Assembly (NCBI GenBank): GCA_902984215.1
Contig: CADWAF010000749.1
Coordinates: 1 to 21,673, forward strand
Source: Willaertia magna
Lineage: Eukaryota; Heterolobosea; Eutetramitea; Acrasida; Naegleriidae
DNA: 21,673 nucleotides
Direction: 5' to 3'
Part shown: positions 1 through 9,800 of the stretch, piece after piece
Layout: the number at the start of each line of letters is the position of its first letter
Numbering within the stretch: the stretch's first letter is position 1
Notes under the pieces: model-generated
The model's input: only the letters and a program-made list of their open reading frames with translations
The model's database searches: none
What the model was told of the DNA's origin: nothing
Position numbers and translations under genes: made by a program

Positions 1-199
1 TTTCAAATTTTAAATTAAATAATTTTTTAAAATTACAGTTTAAAAAAATAAATAATAAAAATTATAAAAAATTTTAATATAATTTTAAATGCTATTTATT
101 TTATAATTAATAACAATTTACAAAATAAAAAATATAAACCATTTAATAATTATTTTTAAAAATATTTTAAATAATTATAAATTTAATAATCTAAATATT
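1..199. other. Very AT-rich stretch without a supported gene
   Basis: This left edge is almost pure A and T. One frame is stop-free from about 107 to 435, but its translation is a low-complexity Ile/Asn/Lys string and it has no early ATG, so I do not call it coding. It may be decayed N-terminal or flanking sequence of the kinase remnant that follows. Confidence 0.5.
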
Positions 200-1207
200 A
201 ACACTGAAATTTTATATTATTTACTTAATTTTATTCAAACTAAAAAAGTATTACAAGAATTACCTTTTAAATTAGACAATAATAAATTAAAGAATATTTT
301 TAAAAAGAATTTAATATTAATGCTAACAATAATGAATTTATTTTTAACGATAAATATTTGTTTGAATAAAATTAAGAGATGGTGCATTTGGTATTTAAAA
401 TATTTAACATTTTTACATTTCAGTATTGGGCTTTAAAAATTTTATTTGACATTAGTAATATTTATAATAATTTAATAAAAGAAGTTAAAATAATTTCTCA
501 GTTAAAACATTTAAATATTATTGAAAATTTAGATTTTGGTAAATTAAAGAATTATCCATATTTAGTAATGGAATTATGTGACTGTTCATTAGAAGATAAA
601 TTATTTAATTATTTGGAACTGCAAGACAAGTTAATATTTCTAAAACAAGAACTGTAAATACTGGAATAGAACCTTTTTTGGCACCTGAAATGAGCTATTT
701 AAATAAAAATATTGAAGAACAATTAAAAAAAGAAGAACAAAACTTTACAATTGATAAACCATTAGATATTTATTCTCTTGGTTGTATTTTATTTAAATTA
801 ATTACAAAAAGTAATTTAAAAGGTAATAATTGTGATTATTTTTATGAATTATTAAAGAATGATAAATTAGAAATTAAATTGCATAACTATATTTGTAATT
901 ATTTAAATAGAATAACTGATTTAAATAAATTATAACAATTAACAGAATTTTACAAAGATTAATAATTTCCGTTATTCAAAGAGATCCATGTAAAAGACCA
1001 ACTATTACAATAATTATGGGTATTATTAAAATGTTAATTAATAATGACAATATTGAATTTAAATTAACAGAAAAACAATCCAAATCATTGTTAGAATTAT
1101 ATGACTTTCAAAACATTTTAAATGAAAAGGATAAAATTATTAAAGAACTGAAAGAAGAATTAAACGAAATCTTTTTGATGGCACCATATTATATGCACGT
1201 TTTTTGA
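200..1207 (+). pseudogene. Decayed protein kinase gene (frameshifted, catalytic loop missing)
   Basis: Pieces of a eukaryotic protein kinase fold can be followed in order but in different frames. A beta-1-like segment (NEFIFNDKYLFE) lies near 313-368. A glycine-rich loop DGAFG is at 378-392. The VAIK-like lysine (YWALK) is at 424-438 in another frame. An N-lobe and hinge segment (LVMELCDCSLED) follows to about 612. An activation segment FGTARQVN...TRTVNTG is read from 612 in a different frame and leads to LAPEM at 678-692. A C-lobe segment (DIYSLG) and the subdomain XI arginine motif DPCKRPT (about 985-1005, a third frame) come next, then a Lys/Glu-rich, coiled-coil-like tail. The HRDxKxxN catalytic loop is absent: the sequence passes directly from the hinge/alpha-D region to the FG of DFG. 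At least four frame changes plus this deletion make a dead gene the best reading. Dense homopolymers mean some single-base shifts could be sequencing errors, but not the missing loop. Confidence 0.8.
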
Positions 1208-1314
1208 CAAATAAAAATAATTATTCCTGAGAATATTTTGAAAACATGTGCCAAGTGAGGGATAAAGAAACTAGTTAAGCCCAGTTCTTTCTAACAAAAT
1301 AAATCAAATAAAAA
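1208..1314. other. Short intergenic spacer, likely promoter of the EF-hand gene
   Basis: About 107 nt separate the end of the kinase remnant from the EF-hand ATG. I see an A-rich leader ending in AAAAATG and no other supported element. Confidence 0.4.
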
Positions 1315-1841
1315 ATGTCTAATAAACAAAAATTAAGGAAGGTAAGTTTAAAAGCAAAACGTATTGAAGTTCCGAAATTTCGAAAAAACATTAGGCATTT
1401 ACTGAGGATGAAATTAAACAATTAAAAGAAATATTTGATCTTGTAGATACCGATGGAGGTGGATCAATACAAAGAGATGAATTAAGAACTTTAATGTATA
1501 CGATAGGATTAAATCCAACCGAAGAACAACTAGATGCAATGATGCTAGAAGTTGATTTTGATCATTCTGGTGATATAGACTTTGAAGAATTTACTACTGT
1601 AATGTCTAAAGAAGTAGAGGCTGCATATACTAAGGAAGAATTGATAAAAGCCTTTAAATTTCTAGAAACTAAAGAGTCTGGGAAGGGATATGTAAAAGTA
1701 GATGTTCTGGAGAAGGCATTGCTTACTTATGGCGATAATGTAAATAGTGACAAGGCACGTGAGTTATTGTCTTCCCTTACTCGAGATGAAAACAACAAAA
1801 TTAATTATATCGAATATATAAATATGATGATGCAAGAGTGA
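1315..1841 (+). CDS. Calmodulin/centrin-like EF-hand protein
   Basis: The product is a 157-residue member of the calmodulin/centrin superfamily, a Ca2+ sensor of the kind found at centrosomes, basal bodies and axonemes. Exon 1 is 1315-1341 and encodes nine residues (MSNKQKLRK). A 53-nt GTAAGT...TTAG intron (1342-1394) follows, and exon 2 is 1395-1841. Splicing is needed because reading through the intron shifts the frame. EF-hand 1 (DTDGGGSIQRDE) and EF-hand 2 (DFDHSGDIDFEE) have canonical ligand spacing. EF-hand 3 (ETKESGKGYVKV) and EF-hand 4 (TRDENNKINYIE) lack Asp at loop position 1 and are probably weak or dead. The short basic N-terminus and the FTEDEIKQLKEIFDLVD start resemble centrin more than calmodulin, but a minor axonemal or dynein-docking EF-hand protein is possible. 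Its stop lies 4 nt from the stop of the opposing LRRC45-like gene. Confidence 0.88.
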
Positions 1842-1845
1842 TACT

Positions 1846-4171
1846 TTACTCATCATCACCCATTGTCAAAATATTTACACTGGTTATAGCGCTTTCTCCA
1901 CTTCTACTTGAAGATGCTGCTGAAAATTGTCTAGTTCTTCTTTCTGAACTCTTTGCTCTTCTATTAGTTTGGGGAGGGATAATAACACCTCTATTTGGGC
2001 TATTTCGAGAAGGTGACTGAGGTTTCATCTTAATTTTAGGTACCTTTTTCTCCTTTGGAAGTAAATCTAATAAACTCTCGCCTGTGAACGTGGCAAATAC
2101 TTCTTCATCTTGTTCTTTGACGACTTTATAAACTTCTTCAATTTTTTGAGAGTCTTCAACCTTTCCTTCCAGCTCAGCTATTCTTGCTTTTGTTTCATTA
2201 ATCTCCTTTGTATATTTCTCCCTTAACTTTTCGATTTTAGAAATATCTTTTCTGTATTCTTCGATGGTCTGTTGAGCCTCACTAAACTATAGTAAAGAAT
2301 AAAATGTCAACAATCAACTTACCTTAATTCTATATCCTTTTTTCTTATTGTTTCCCCTAATAGATTCTTAGCTTCTTCTAGTTCTTTTTCGGCTTGCTCT
2401 TTGTTTAAATTCTCTGATTCCTGTATCTCCCTCAGTGAATCAAATTTTTGTTTAAAAGCTTTATCTTGTATTTGTTTTTCTTTTAATTTTTCCTCTATTT
2501 TAGATTGGAAATATCGTATTCTGTCTTCTTCATCGTCAATTTGTTTTGCAAAATCCTTTACTAATGACTTAGTTTCTTCTTTAGTTGAAGATATTTCTTC
2601 ATTTATTCTTTCCAGCCTAGTTTCTGCCTCTTTCCTTCTTTCTGATTGGCGATTAAGTTTAATTGTTGCCTCATTAAGAAGATGGCCAGCATATTTTAAA
2701 CGTATCAGTTCTCTTTTTAATTTATTAGGCTCTACTAGCATCTTTTCTGTCTTATTTCGTATTAAAATCTTTTCAATCTTAAGAAAAGTAGAATGATCCA
2801 ATTGATTACCTTTCAAATCTATACTATTAATTGTTCTATTTTTGTCTAATAAATCAATTGCTGCAGAACCAGAACTTTCTGATAAATAATTGTTGTATAA
2901 CTTTAAGGTGGCAAGAGTTGAATTACAGGTAAGAGCGACAAACAAAGCCACCCCACCAGGATCCCCTATTCCACAACTGCTTAAATCTATAATTTGTAAC
3001 GGGCTACATGGGTACTCAATACACTTAGAAATACCTTTAGCACCATTATTCCCTATTTTATTATCACTCAAGATGAGTGTGTGTAGTGTATTCTCAGAAG
3101 AAAGAAGGGAATCTACCAATTTAAGTGCACCAATGTCTGTTATATCGTTATCACTTAAATTTAAATACGTAAGTGTATGCTTTTCATTTAAATATTCTGC
3201 TACAGCCTCAGCTCCCTCATCGCCTATTTTATTCGAAGCTAAATTCAAAACTACCAAACTGTCGTTATTCTTTCAAAAGTCAGTAAATAAAAAATTTGTT
3301 ACATACCATTAATCCATTACAAAGAAGCTGAGCTCCTCTTTGTTTAATGTTGTTTCTTTGTAATAAAAGCACAGATAAATTAATACATGAGCTGACAAGA
3401 TTTCCTAGAGCGCTTGCAATATCTGCAGACAAACCATTACCTTGAAAGTCTAAAAACCTCAAATTATCACTTCCACTCAACGATTCTATTATATTTATTG
3501 CTGCCTTATTACCCATACCAGTGTCACCTAGCCTTAAACAACTTATTGTTTTATTTTCATCGAATGAATCTGCTAAAGCAAAGAAAGCTTGTTGACTTTT
3601 CTTTCCAAGCAAATAATTTCTATTAAGATCAAGAGATGTTAAATAAAGATTTCTTTCTAATGCCTCAGCAATAGCAGTTCCACCTTCCGTCTCAATTTTG
3701 TTTGTTTTGATTTCACTTTCAGAACTACCCAAAATAAGGGTTTGTAACTATTAATTATTATTATTAATTTTCTCATGCCTAGATACTTACTTTACATCCA
3801 GGTTGCTTTAACATATTCGCTATCGCAACAGCAGAATCTTTTCCGAGATCATTACTTCCCAAATCCAATAATTCAAGAGTATTAAGGTTTTTTAATTCCT
3901 CAATAATGGTAATTGCTCCCTTATCTCTAATTACATTTTCATGTAAATCCAAAATACATAACGGATTATCCTTAGTAACAGTTTGAGAAAAATATCTTGC
4001 CAAAGCACTAGCTGTATTCAAACCAATTCTTTGAGATCTTAAAACAAATTTATCAGAAGTACACTTCTTTTCAAGTAATTGTTTTAAATTTAAGGCTAGC
4101 TCCCTATCGGGTCTCTGTTGGGTATCATTGCAATACCCCATGAAAAACTCGGAAAAGAATTTTTCAAGCAT
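1846..4171 (-). CDS. LRRC45-like leucine-rich repeat and coiled-coil protein
   Basis: The gene has four exons: 4171-3791, 3747-3307, 3269-2323 and 2281-1846. Introns are 43, 37 and 41 nt (GTAAGT..ATAG, GTATGT..AAAG, GTAAGT..TTTAG), giving about 734 residues. Residues about 35-440 are ribonuclease-inhibitor-type leucine-rich repeats (pattern LxxLDLxxNxIxxxGAxxIxxxL). Residues about 450-680 form a long Lys/Glu-rich coiled coil. The Ser/Pro/Arg-rich tail contains S-P sites (SPSRNSP). The order LRR then coiled coil, and the start MLEKFF..F..YC before the first repeat, match LRRC45, a centrosome-linker/basal-body protein of similar length. I place the start at 4171 because that ATG follows a run of seven A like its neighbours. 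An in-frame ATG at 4195 has a poor context and adds eight residues. An LRR flagellar protein of another family remains possible. Confidence 0.75.
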
Positions 4172-4396
4172 TTTTTTAATTATTTTCTTCTTCATCGTGA
4201 ATTGGTTGTATATTAATTAAAAATTGTCCAAATGAATTTCCAATTAAAGAGATAGCAATAAAATAATTATACTCACCTTAAACAAATAACATAATTTATT
4301 GAAAAGTATTTTCAGCGTGTGGTTTAACAAAAAAGGCGTAATTTTAACAACTCCCTTTCAATTATATCTTTCCCGAGGTAAAATTAAAAATTACAT
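4172..4396. other. Intergenic region between two minus-strand genes
   Basis: About 225 nt lie between the LRRC45-like start and the gamma-CA stop. The segment is AT-rich with one small GC-richer patch (TTCAGCGTGTGG near 4311). It should contain the 5' leader of the LRRC45-like gene and the gamma-CA 3' end. I see no further gene. Confidence 0.4.
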
Positions 4397-5355
4397 TTAC
4401 AACTTATGGTCAATTTGTGTTTTAGATGGAGCTTCAAATGATTTAGATGGAGCTTCATAAACATAATCTCCTAACCTATCCTCACGGAATTGAATACTTT
4501 CCATTTCTTTAATTAAATCTTCAAATTCTTTGTTATTTTCTTTCATATGTTCTTGTGCTAAATCAAAAACTTCTTTTGCCATTTGTGAAATTGATTCTTG
4601 TTCTTCTGGAGTTAAATCTCTAAGTTTTTTAGCTGGAACGCCTGCCCAGATTTCTCCACTTGGAACGTGAGTACCAGGTGTCACTACAGAACCAGGTGCA
4701 ACCATTGCTCCTTTTCCAATAACAGCTCCATCTAAAATTGTTGCTCCGATACCAACATAACATTCATCTTCTAAAGTGCATGCATGAAGAATAGCACCAC
4801 TTTCTACAGTAACATTATTACCAATAACTGTTGGAAGTTTATGACCTTCTTTACCAGTACAGTGAATAACAACTCTATCTTGAATATTAGTTCCTTCTCC
4901 GATTTTTATGGAATTTACATCAGCTAACAAGAATCATAAAGAAATGAGTGTTAAAAAAGAAGGTAATTTAAATTTTAACTTACCTCTTACTACGGTATTA
5001 TAGAAAATAGATGAATTGTTACCAAGAACAACATCTCCAATAACTGAAGCATTTGGTGCAATGAAAACTTTTTCTCCAATTTTTGGCGAGAAGGTAACAA
5101 AGTTCATTACTCTTCTGGTTCTATTTACTAATTTTATATAAAATCATATTAAAAAATTTAAAAATTATTAAATAATATAAATATTAATAAAAAAAAATAA
5201 AAATTCTGGATATATCTCAAAGAGAAAATAAATAAAGAATACTAACAATTTTCTTTATATGAAACGCTGCCTTGTAACCAACATCCAACACGATCTACTG
5301 CTTGTCCAGCTTCACGAAGAAGTGCTCCTATTTTAAACTTTAGAGAGTGGCTCAT
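4397..5355 (-). CDS. Gamma-class carbonic anhydrase-like protein, mitochondrial complex I type
   Basis: Three exons (5355-5247, 5127-4984, 4923-4397) are joined across introns of 119 and 60 nt and encode about 259 residues. The N-terminal LREAGQAVDRVGCWLQG matches the leader of the mitochondrial gamma-CAs that sit on respiratory complex I in plants and many protists. A left-handed beta-helix of hexapeptide repeats follows (FIAPNASVIGDVVLG, GTNIQDRVVIH, GAVIGKGAMVAPGSVV). The active-site Arg (VVRADVN), Gln (NIQD) and first zinc His (VVIHC) are present. In the next repeat the usual GHxxxLH pair reads ESGAILH, so the second zinc His is Ser while the third is kept. This suggests a structural, weak or inactive paralogue. 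The C-terminus has a short tandem repeat (EAPSKSF, EAPSKTQ). The start follows AAAAAA as in neighbouring genes. Confidence 0.9.
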
Positions 5356-5716
5356 TTTTTCTTATATGCAAAGAGTGAAAAACCAATCAGAAGAAAGCTA
5401 ATATTTTTTTTTTAATTTTTTTAAATTTTTTTTTATCATCATTGGCGAGCCTTGCATAGTTGCTTGTGTGAATGATTTGCGGAAAGATGTTCTTGCGCCA
5501 GACTTTTAATGATAAAACAATTGTAGTAATAATAGCAATTAATTAAAAAGAATTATAATGATAGACAGTATGATGGTATAAGAGCACTTGGAAATAAAAG
5601 ACTAGTTTTTAACGTTATAGAAATTTATAGAAATTGGGTGAGATGGTTTTTTACTGATACTTTCCTGTCATTTTGTCAAAAAAATAGAAAAAATTGTTTT
5701 ATAACGCTTATTAAAA
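5356..5716. promoter_or_regulatory. Divergent intergenic region (gamma-CA / Rab-like)
   Basis: This 361-nt region separates two divergently transcribed genes and must hold both promoters. It contains T-tracts near the gamma-CA start, a GC-rich core TTGCGCCA at 5493-5500, a TTGGCGAG at about 5442-5449, and a direct 10-base repeat TTATAGAAAT at about 5614-5634. No reading frame in it is convincing. Confidence 0.5.
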
Positions 5717-6613
5717 ATGTCTGATGGTTACGGAATTGAAAGTAGGTAAAGTATCATCCAATAATACATTGTTAGTTAATTAGTGGAATTTCTTACATTT
5801 TACTTCTTCTTATTCGGTAACTTTTCAATCACAACAACAATCACTTAAATTTAGTATTCCTGCATTTAAAATTATTGTTATTGGAGATGTTGGTGTAGGA
5901 AAAACAAGTTTAATTAGACGTTATGTTGATAATGATTTTGCAGACCATTATTCATCTTCTTTAGGGTATGTTTTAAAATTTATATTAATTTATTTAATTG
6001 TGTTTTAAATTTTTATTGATTTTGACATGTGTTGACAATAAAGAGTTGATTTTAAAACGAAGGAATATGAAACTAAAGATGGTACAACTGTTAAATTACA
6101 ATTATGGGATTTTCAAAGCTTAAACGATAATAGATTCGCTACAGTCGCAAAACATTCTTACACAGAAGCTCACGGAATAGTTATTGTGTTTGATATCACA
6201 AACAAAGATAGTTTTGAAGATTTAGGTATGTTTTAAATTATATTTAATATTGTTTTAATTAAAATTTTAACAATAATTATTTACAAAATTGGGTATTATT
6301 AAATAAAGAAACTCACTGGTTGACTGAAATACAAAATCAAGCACTTCGTCCAAACGTTTGTAAAATTTTAGTTGGAAATAAAACAGATTTAGAGAAACGA
6401 GTGATTGAAGAAGGGAAAGCTAAAAGTTATGGATCTAAATATGGTTGTGATTATATTGAAACTAGTGCTAAGAAAGGTGTAAATGTATCAGAAATGTTTT
6501 CAAAAATTGGTGAAACTGTTTATAATAGTTGGAAACAAAAAGAAGGTAATTCTAATGAACCAACATTGTGGACTGACCAAACTGAGAAAAAGAAGAAGTG
6601 TAATATACAATAA
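5717..6613 (+). CDS. Atypical Rab-like small GTPase with altered switch II and a CaaX end
   Basis: Four exons (5717-5745, 5855-5965, 6044-6225, 6309-6613) with introns of 109, 78 and 83 nt encode 208 residues. G1 is intact (GDVGVGKTS). Switch I reads SSSLGVDFKTK, with Ser/Leu where Rabs usually have Thr-Ile. The G3 region, normally WDTAGQERF, reads WDFQSLNDNRF: it is two residues longer and lacks both the DxxG glycine and the catalytic Gln. G4 (GNKTD) and G5 (ETSAKK) are intact. The protein ends KKKKCNIQ, a polybasic single-cysteine CaaX box (Gln in the last place favours farnesylation), not the usual Rab double cysteine. GTP binding is therefore expected, but hydrolysis by the usual Gln mechanism is not. 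All splice junctions restore Rab homology. Best placed as a divergent Rab/Ras-family membrane switch of unknown pathway. Confidence 0.88.
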
Positions 6614-6847
6614 TAAAGATTTGTTTCAATCATCCGTGTCCACCTTTGAAAAAAATGTTTCCGATGAGTTAAAGTAAATTTTCACACAACAAACCAATAA
6701 CGGTTTTCAATATTGATATGATTAAATTGAAGATTATTACTTGCGTTTAATTAATATGTAAATACTTGTAAATAATATTTTATTGATTGTCATAAGGTCA
6801 ACAACAAATTATCAAGATGGCGCCCACCAAAATCAAACTACAAAAAA
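6614..6847. promoter_or_regulatory. Intergenic region and promoter of IFT122
   Basis: The 234-nt region lies between the Rab-like stop and the IFT122 start on the same strand. It has a GGCGCC core at 6819-6824, 23 nt before the ATG. An upstream ATG at 6817 opens a 19-codon reading frame that ends at 6876 and overlaps the true start out of frame, so transcription may begin downstream of 6817. Confidence 0.45.
6819..6824. promoter_or_regulatory. GGCGCC palindrome upstream of IFT122
   Basis: GGCGCC lies in the context GATGGCGCCCACC, just upstream of the IFT122 ATG. The core is shared with the DRC2 promoter and resembles an E2F/DP site. No binding evidence is available; function is inference. 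Confidence 0.35.
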
Positions 6848-9800
6848 ATGAAAAGTTCTTTATTGTGGGGAGATAGTTATGTAAGTTAGGATCAAATCAT
6901 ACATTTTGTATTTACTCTCCTTAAGACTGATAAAACTACTGGATTACAGACTGCTGTATATGCTGTTTGTTTTTCTCCAGATGGATCTTTGTTATTAAGC
7001 GCTAGTCATAAACATATTTTAATTTATAATGCTAATACTGGAGAGTATATAAAACAATGTAGAGGACATACCGATACAGTATATTGTTTATCTTTTTCTA
7101 AGGATGGAAAAACATTTGCTTCGGGAGGGTATGTATTTAAAAACCTTAACCGTTTATTAAAGATTTTAAATTAAGAGCCGATAATAATGTAATTCTTTGG
7201 AGTAATACAGGAGAGGGGAAACTTAGATATGAACATAATGATTCAATTCAGTGCCTTGAGTTCAATCCAGTTACTAATCAATTATTGAGCTGTTCTTGTT
7301 CCGATTTTGCTTTATGGTCTCAAGAGAAGAAAGAGGTTGCAAAAACTAAGGTAACTTCAAAAATTTTGTCATGTAGTTGGACTAGTGATGGTCAACACTT
7401 AGCCTTAGGGTTGTTTGATGGATTTGTTAGAATTTATAACAGAGACGCAGTTGAAGTTGCTAACTTTAGCAGAACTGAGCCTATTTGGTGTTTATCTTTC
7501 AATCCCTCAAGAGACGAACAATATGACATATTAGCGGTGGCAAGTTGGGATCAAACCCTTTCTTTTTATCACGTTAGTGGAAAGCAAATTGTTAAGGATC
7601 AAAAACTTGGATTTGATCCTTGTTCAATTGCTTACTTCAGTAATGGCGAATACCTTTGTGTTGGAGGTACATCTGGAGAGGTTTCCCTATGGAATAAAGA
7701 GGGAATACAATTAATGACAATCTCTAAACATAAGGGATGGGTTTGGAGTGTTGCACAAAAACCTAACCAAAATTTTATTGCTGTAGGTACTAATAGTGGA
7801 AGTGTGGAAATTCTCAAATTAGATTTTATAACAGTACATAGCTTATATGGAAGTTTGTATGCATTTCGTGATTCTATGACAGATGTTATAGTTCAAGATT
7901 TAGTGAGTGATAAAAAAATAACAATAAGATGTAAAGATTATGTAAAAAAGATTGCAATATACAAGGACAGGTTAGCAATTCAATTGAAAAATAGAATACA
8001 TATATTAGAGTTACTTCAAGTTAAAACTACTGATAATGAAACAGGGGAAGAAAATGACGAGGATATTCAATATAGAATAACAGATAAAATATTTAAGGAT
8101 TTTGATTGTAATTTGATGGTAATAACATATGGTAGCCTTATTCTTTGCCAAGATAAAGAAATACAAATGTACGATTTTAAAGGAAATTTACAACGTATTT
8201 GGGAATTGGATACCTCAATTAAGTATCTAAAAGTAATAGGAGGTCCGCCATTTAAGGAATCATTATTAGTGGGATTAGCAAATGGAGTTGTTTTAAAGGT
8301 ATTTGTTGACAATCCTTTTCCTATTCAATTACTTAAGCATGACTATTCCATTAGATGCCTAGATTTAAATATGACGTAAGTTTTTTGACATTATTAACTT
8401 TCCTAACCTTTATTAAAGACGAAGAAAGTTGGCCTTGGTTGACCAAAATAATGACTTGATTGTTTACGATTTAAAAGAAAAGAAATATATTTATCAAGAA
8501 AAGAACGCAGAGGGAGTTGCATGGAATTCTGAGCATGAAAATATGCTTTGCTACTCTGGAAATGGTGTCTTGAATATTAAGACTGAGAATTTTCCTGTGC
8601 ATCAACACAAATTACAAGGACTAGTGGTTGGATTTACTGGTTCCAAAGTTTTCAGTTTGCACTTGGTTTCAATGAGCACCATCGATATCCCACAATCTGC
8701 AACATTGTTTAGATACGTAGAAAAGGCAGATTTTCAAGAAGCATATAAAATTGCGTGCTTAGGTGTTACAGAGAGTGACTGGAGGCTATTGGGAATTCAA
8801 GCTCTGCTTGGTGTCAATCTAGATATTTCTAGAAAATGTTTTAATAGAATAGAGGATACAAAGTTTATTGGATTGATTGATAAATATGAAAAATTAATTA
8901 AACAAAATAATTTCAATAGAGATCTATTCGTAGCAGAAATTCATGCCTACCAAGGAAGATTCGAAGAAGCTGCTAAACTTTTTGTAAAAGGAAACAGAGC
9001 TGATCTAGCCATGGATATGTTATGTGATTTAAGACGATGGAAAGAGGCAAAAGAATTAGCCTTGGCCTATGATAATATTAATTTAACAGACATGATTATG
9101 AGACAAGCCAAATTTGCTGAAGAAGATAATGACCTTAAAGCCGCCGCAGAGCTATATGCTGCTGCAGGTGAGTACATGAGGGCTATTCAAATAATGGGAG
9201 AAAACAAATGGTTTGACTCCCTCTTAGAAACTTGTAGAAGTTTAAGCCCAAGCGAATCCAAGGCTATAAGCCTATGCGCAGAATACTTCAAAAAAAACAA
9301 ACTACATGAACAAGCAAAAGAGGCATTCCTTAAAATTGGTGATTATTCTTCTTTGATTAAGCTAAGTGTTGATTTTGGAAAGTGGGAGGAGGCATTTGAA
9401 ATATTAGATAAACACCCTGAATTTTCTTCAGAAGTTTACCTTCCATATGCTGAACACTTAGCTGTAGAGGATAAATTTGACGAAGCTCAAGAAGCTTTTA
9501 GAAAAGCAAACAAACCAGAAAAAGCTCTAAAGATTATTGAGGAATTAGCTAAAAATGCCACAGAAGAATGCAGAAATCAAGATACCAGCTATTACTTCTG
9601 GCAGCTTGCCAATGAAGTTATGCAAATTATCAGAAAAGAAACTCAAGTTACAGAGTCCGTTTGGAAAAACATAAGGAAGTTTGACAACTATTATCGATTA
9701 TCACAAATATATTTTGCATTTGATATGATACATAAATTCTCTGAATTACCATTTAACTCCGTAGATAATAGGCACTTGTTCAATGCTTGTATTTATTTAT

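Noticed and set aside
391..423. Possible 33-nt intron GTATTT...TTTCAG in the kinase region
   Set aside because: Removing it would delete the residues that normally lie between the glycine-rich loop and the VAIK lysine; their spacing is right if the DNA is kept and a single frameshift is assumed.
2401..3312. Plus-strand open frames opposite the LRRC45-like gene
   Set aside because: They are antisense shadows of a well-supported minus-strand gene and their Ser/Phe/Leu-rich translations have no family features.
6483..6677. 64-codon open frame overlapping the end of the Rab-like gene
   Set aside because: It is an out-of-frame shadow; the G5 motif and CaaX end lie in the Rab frame.
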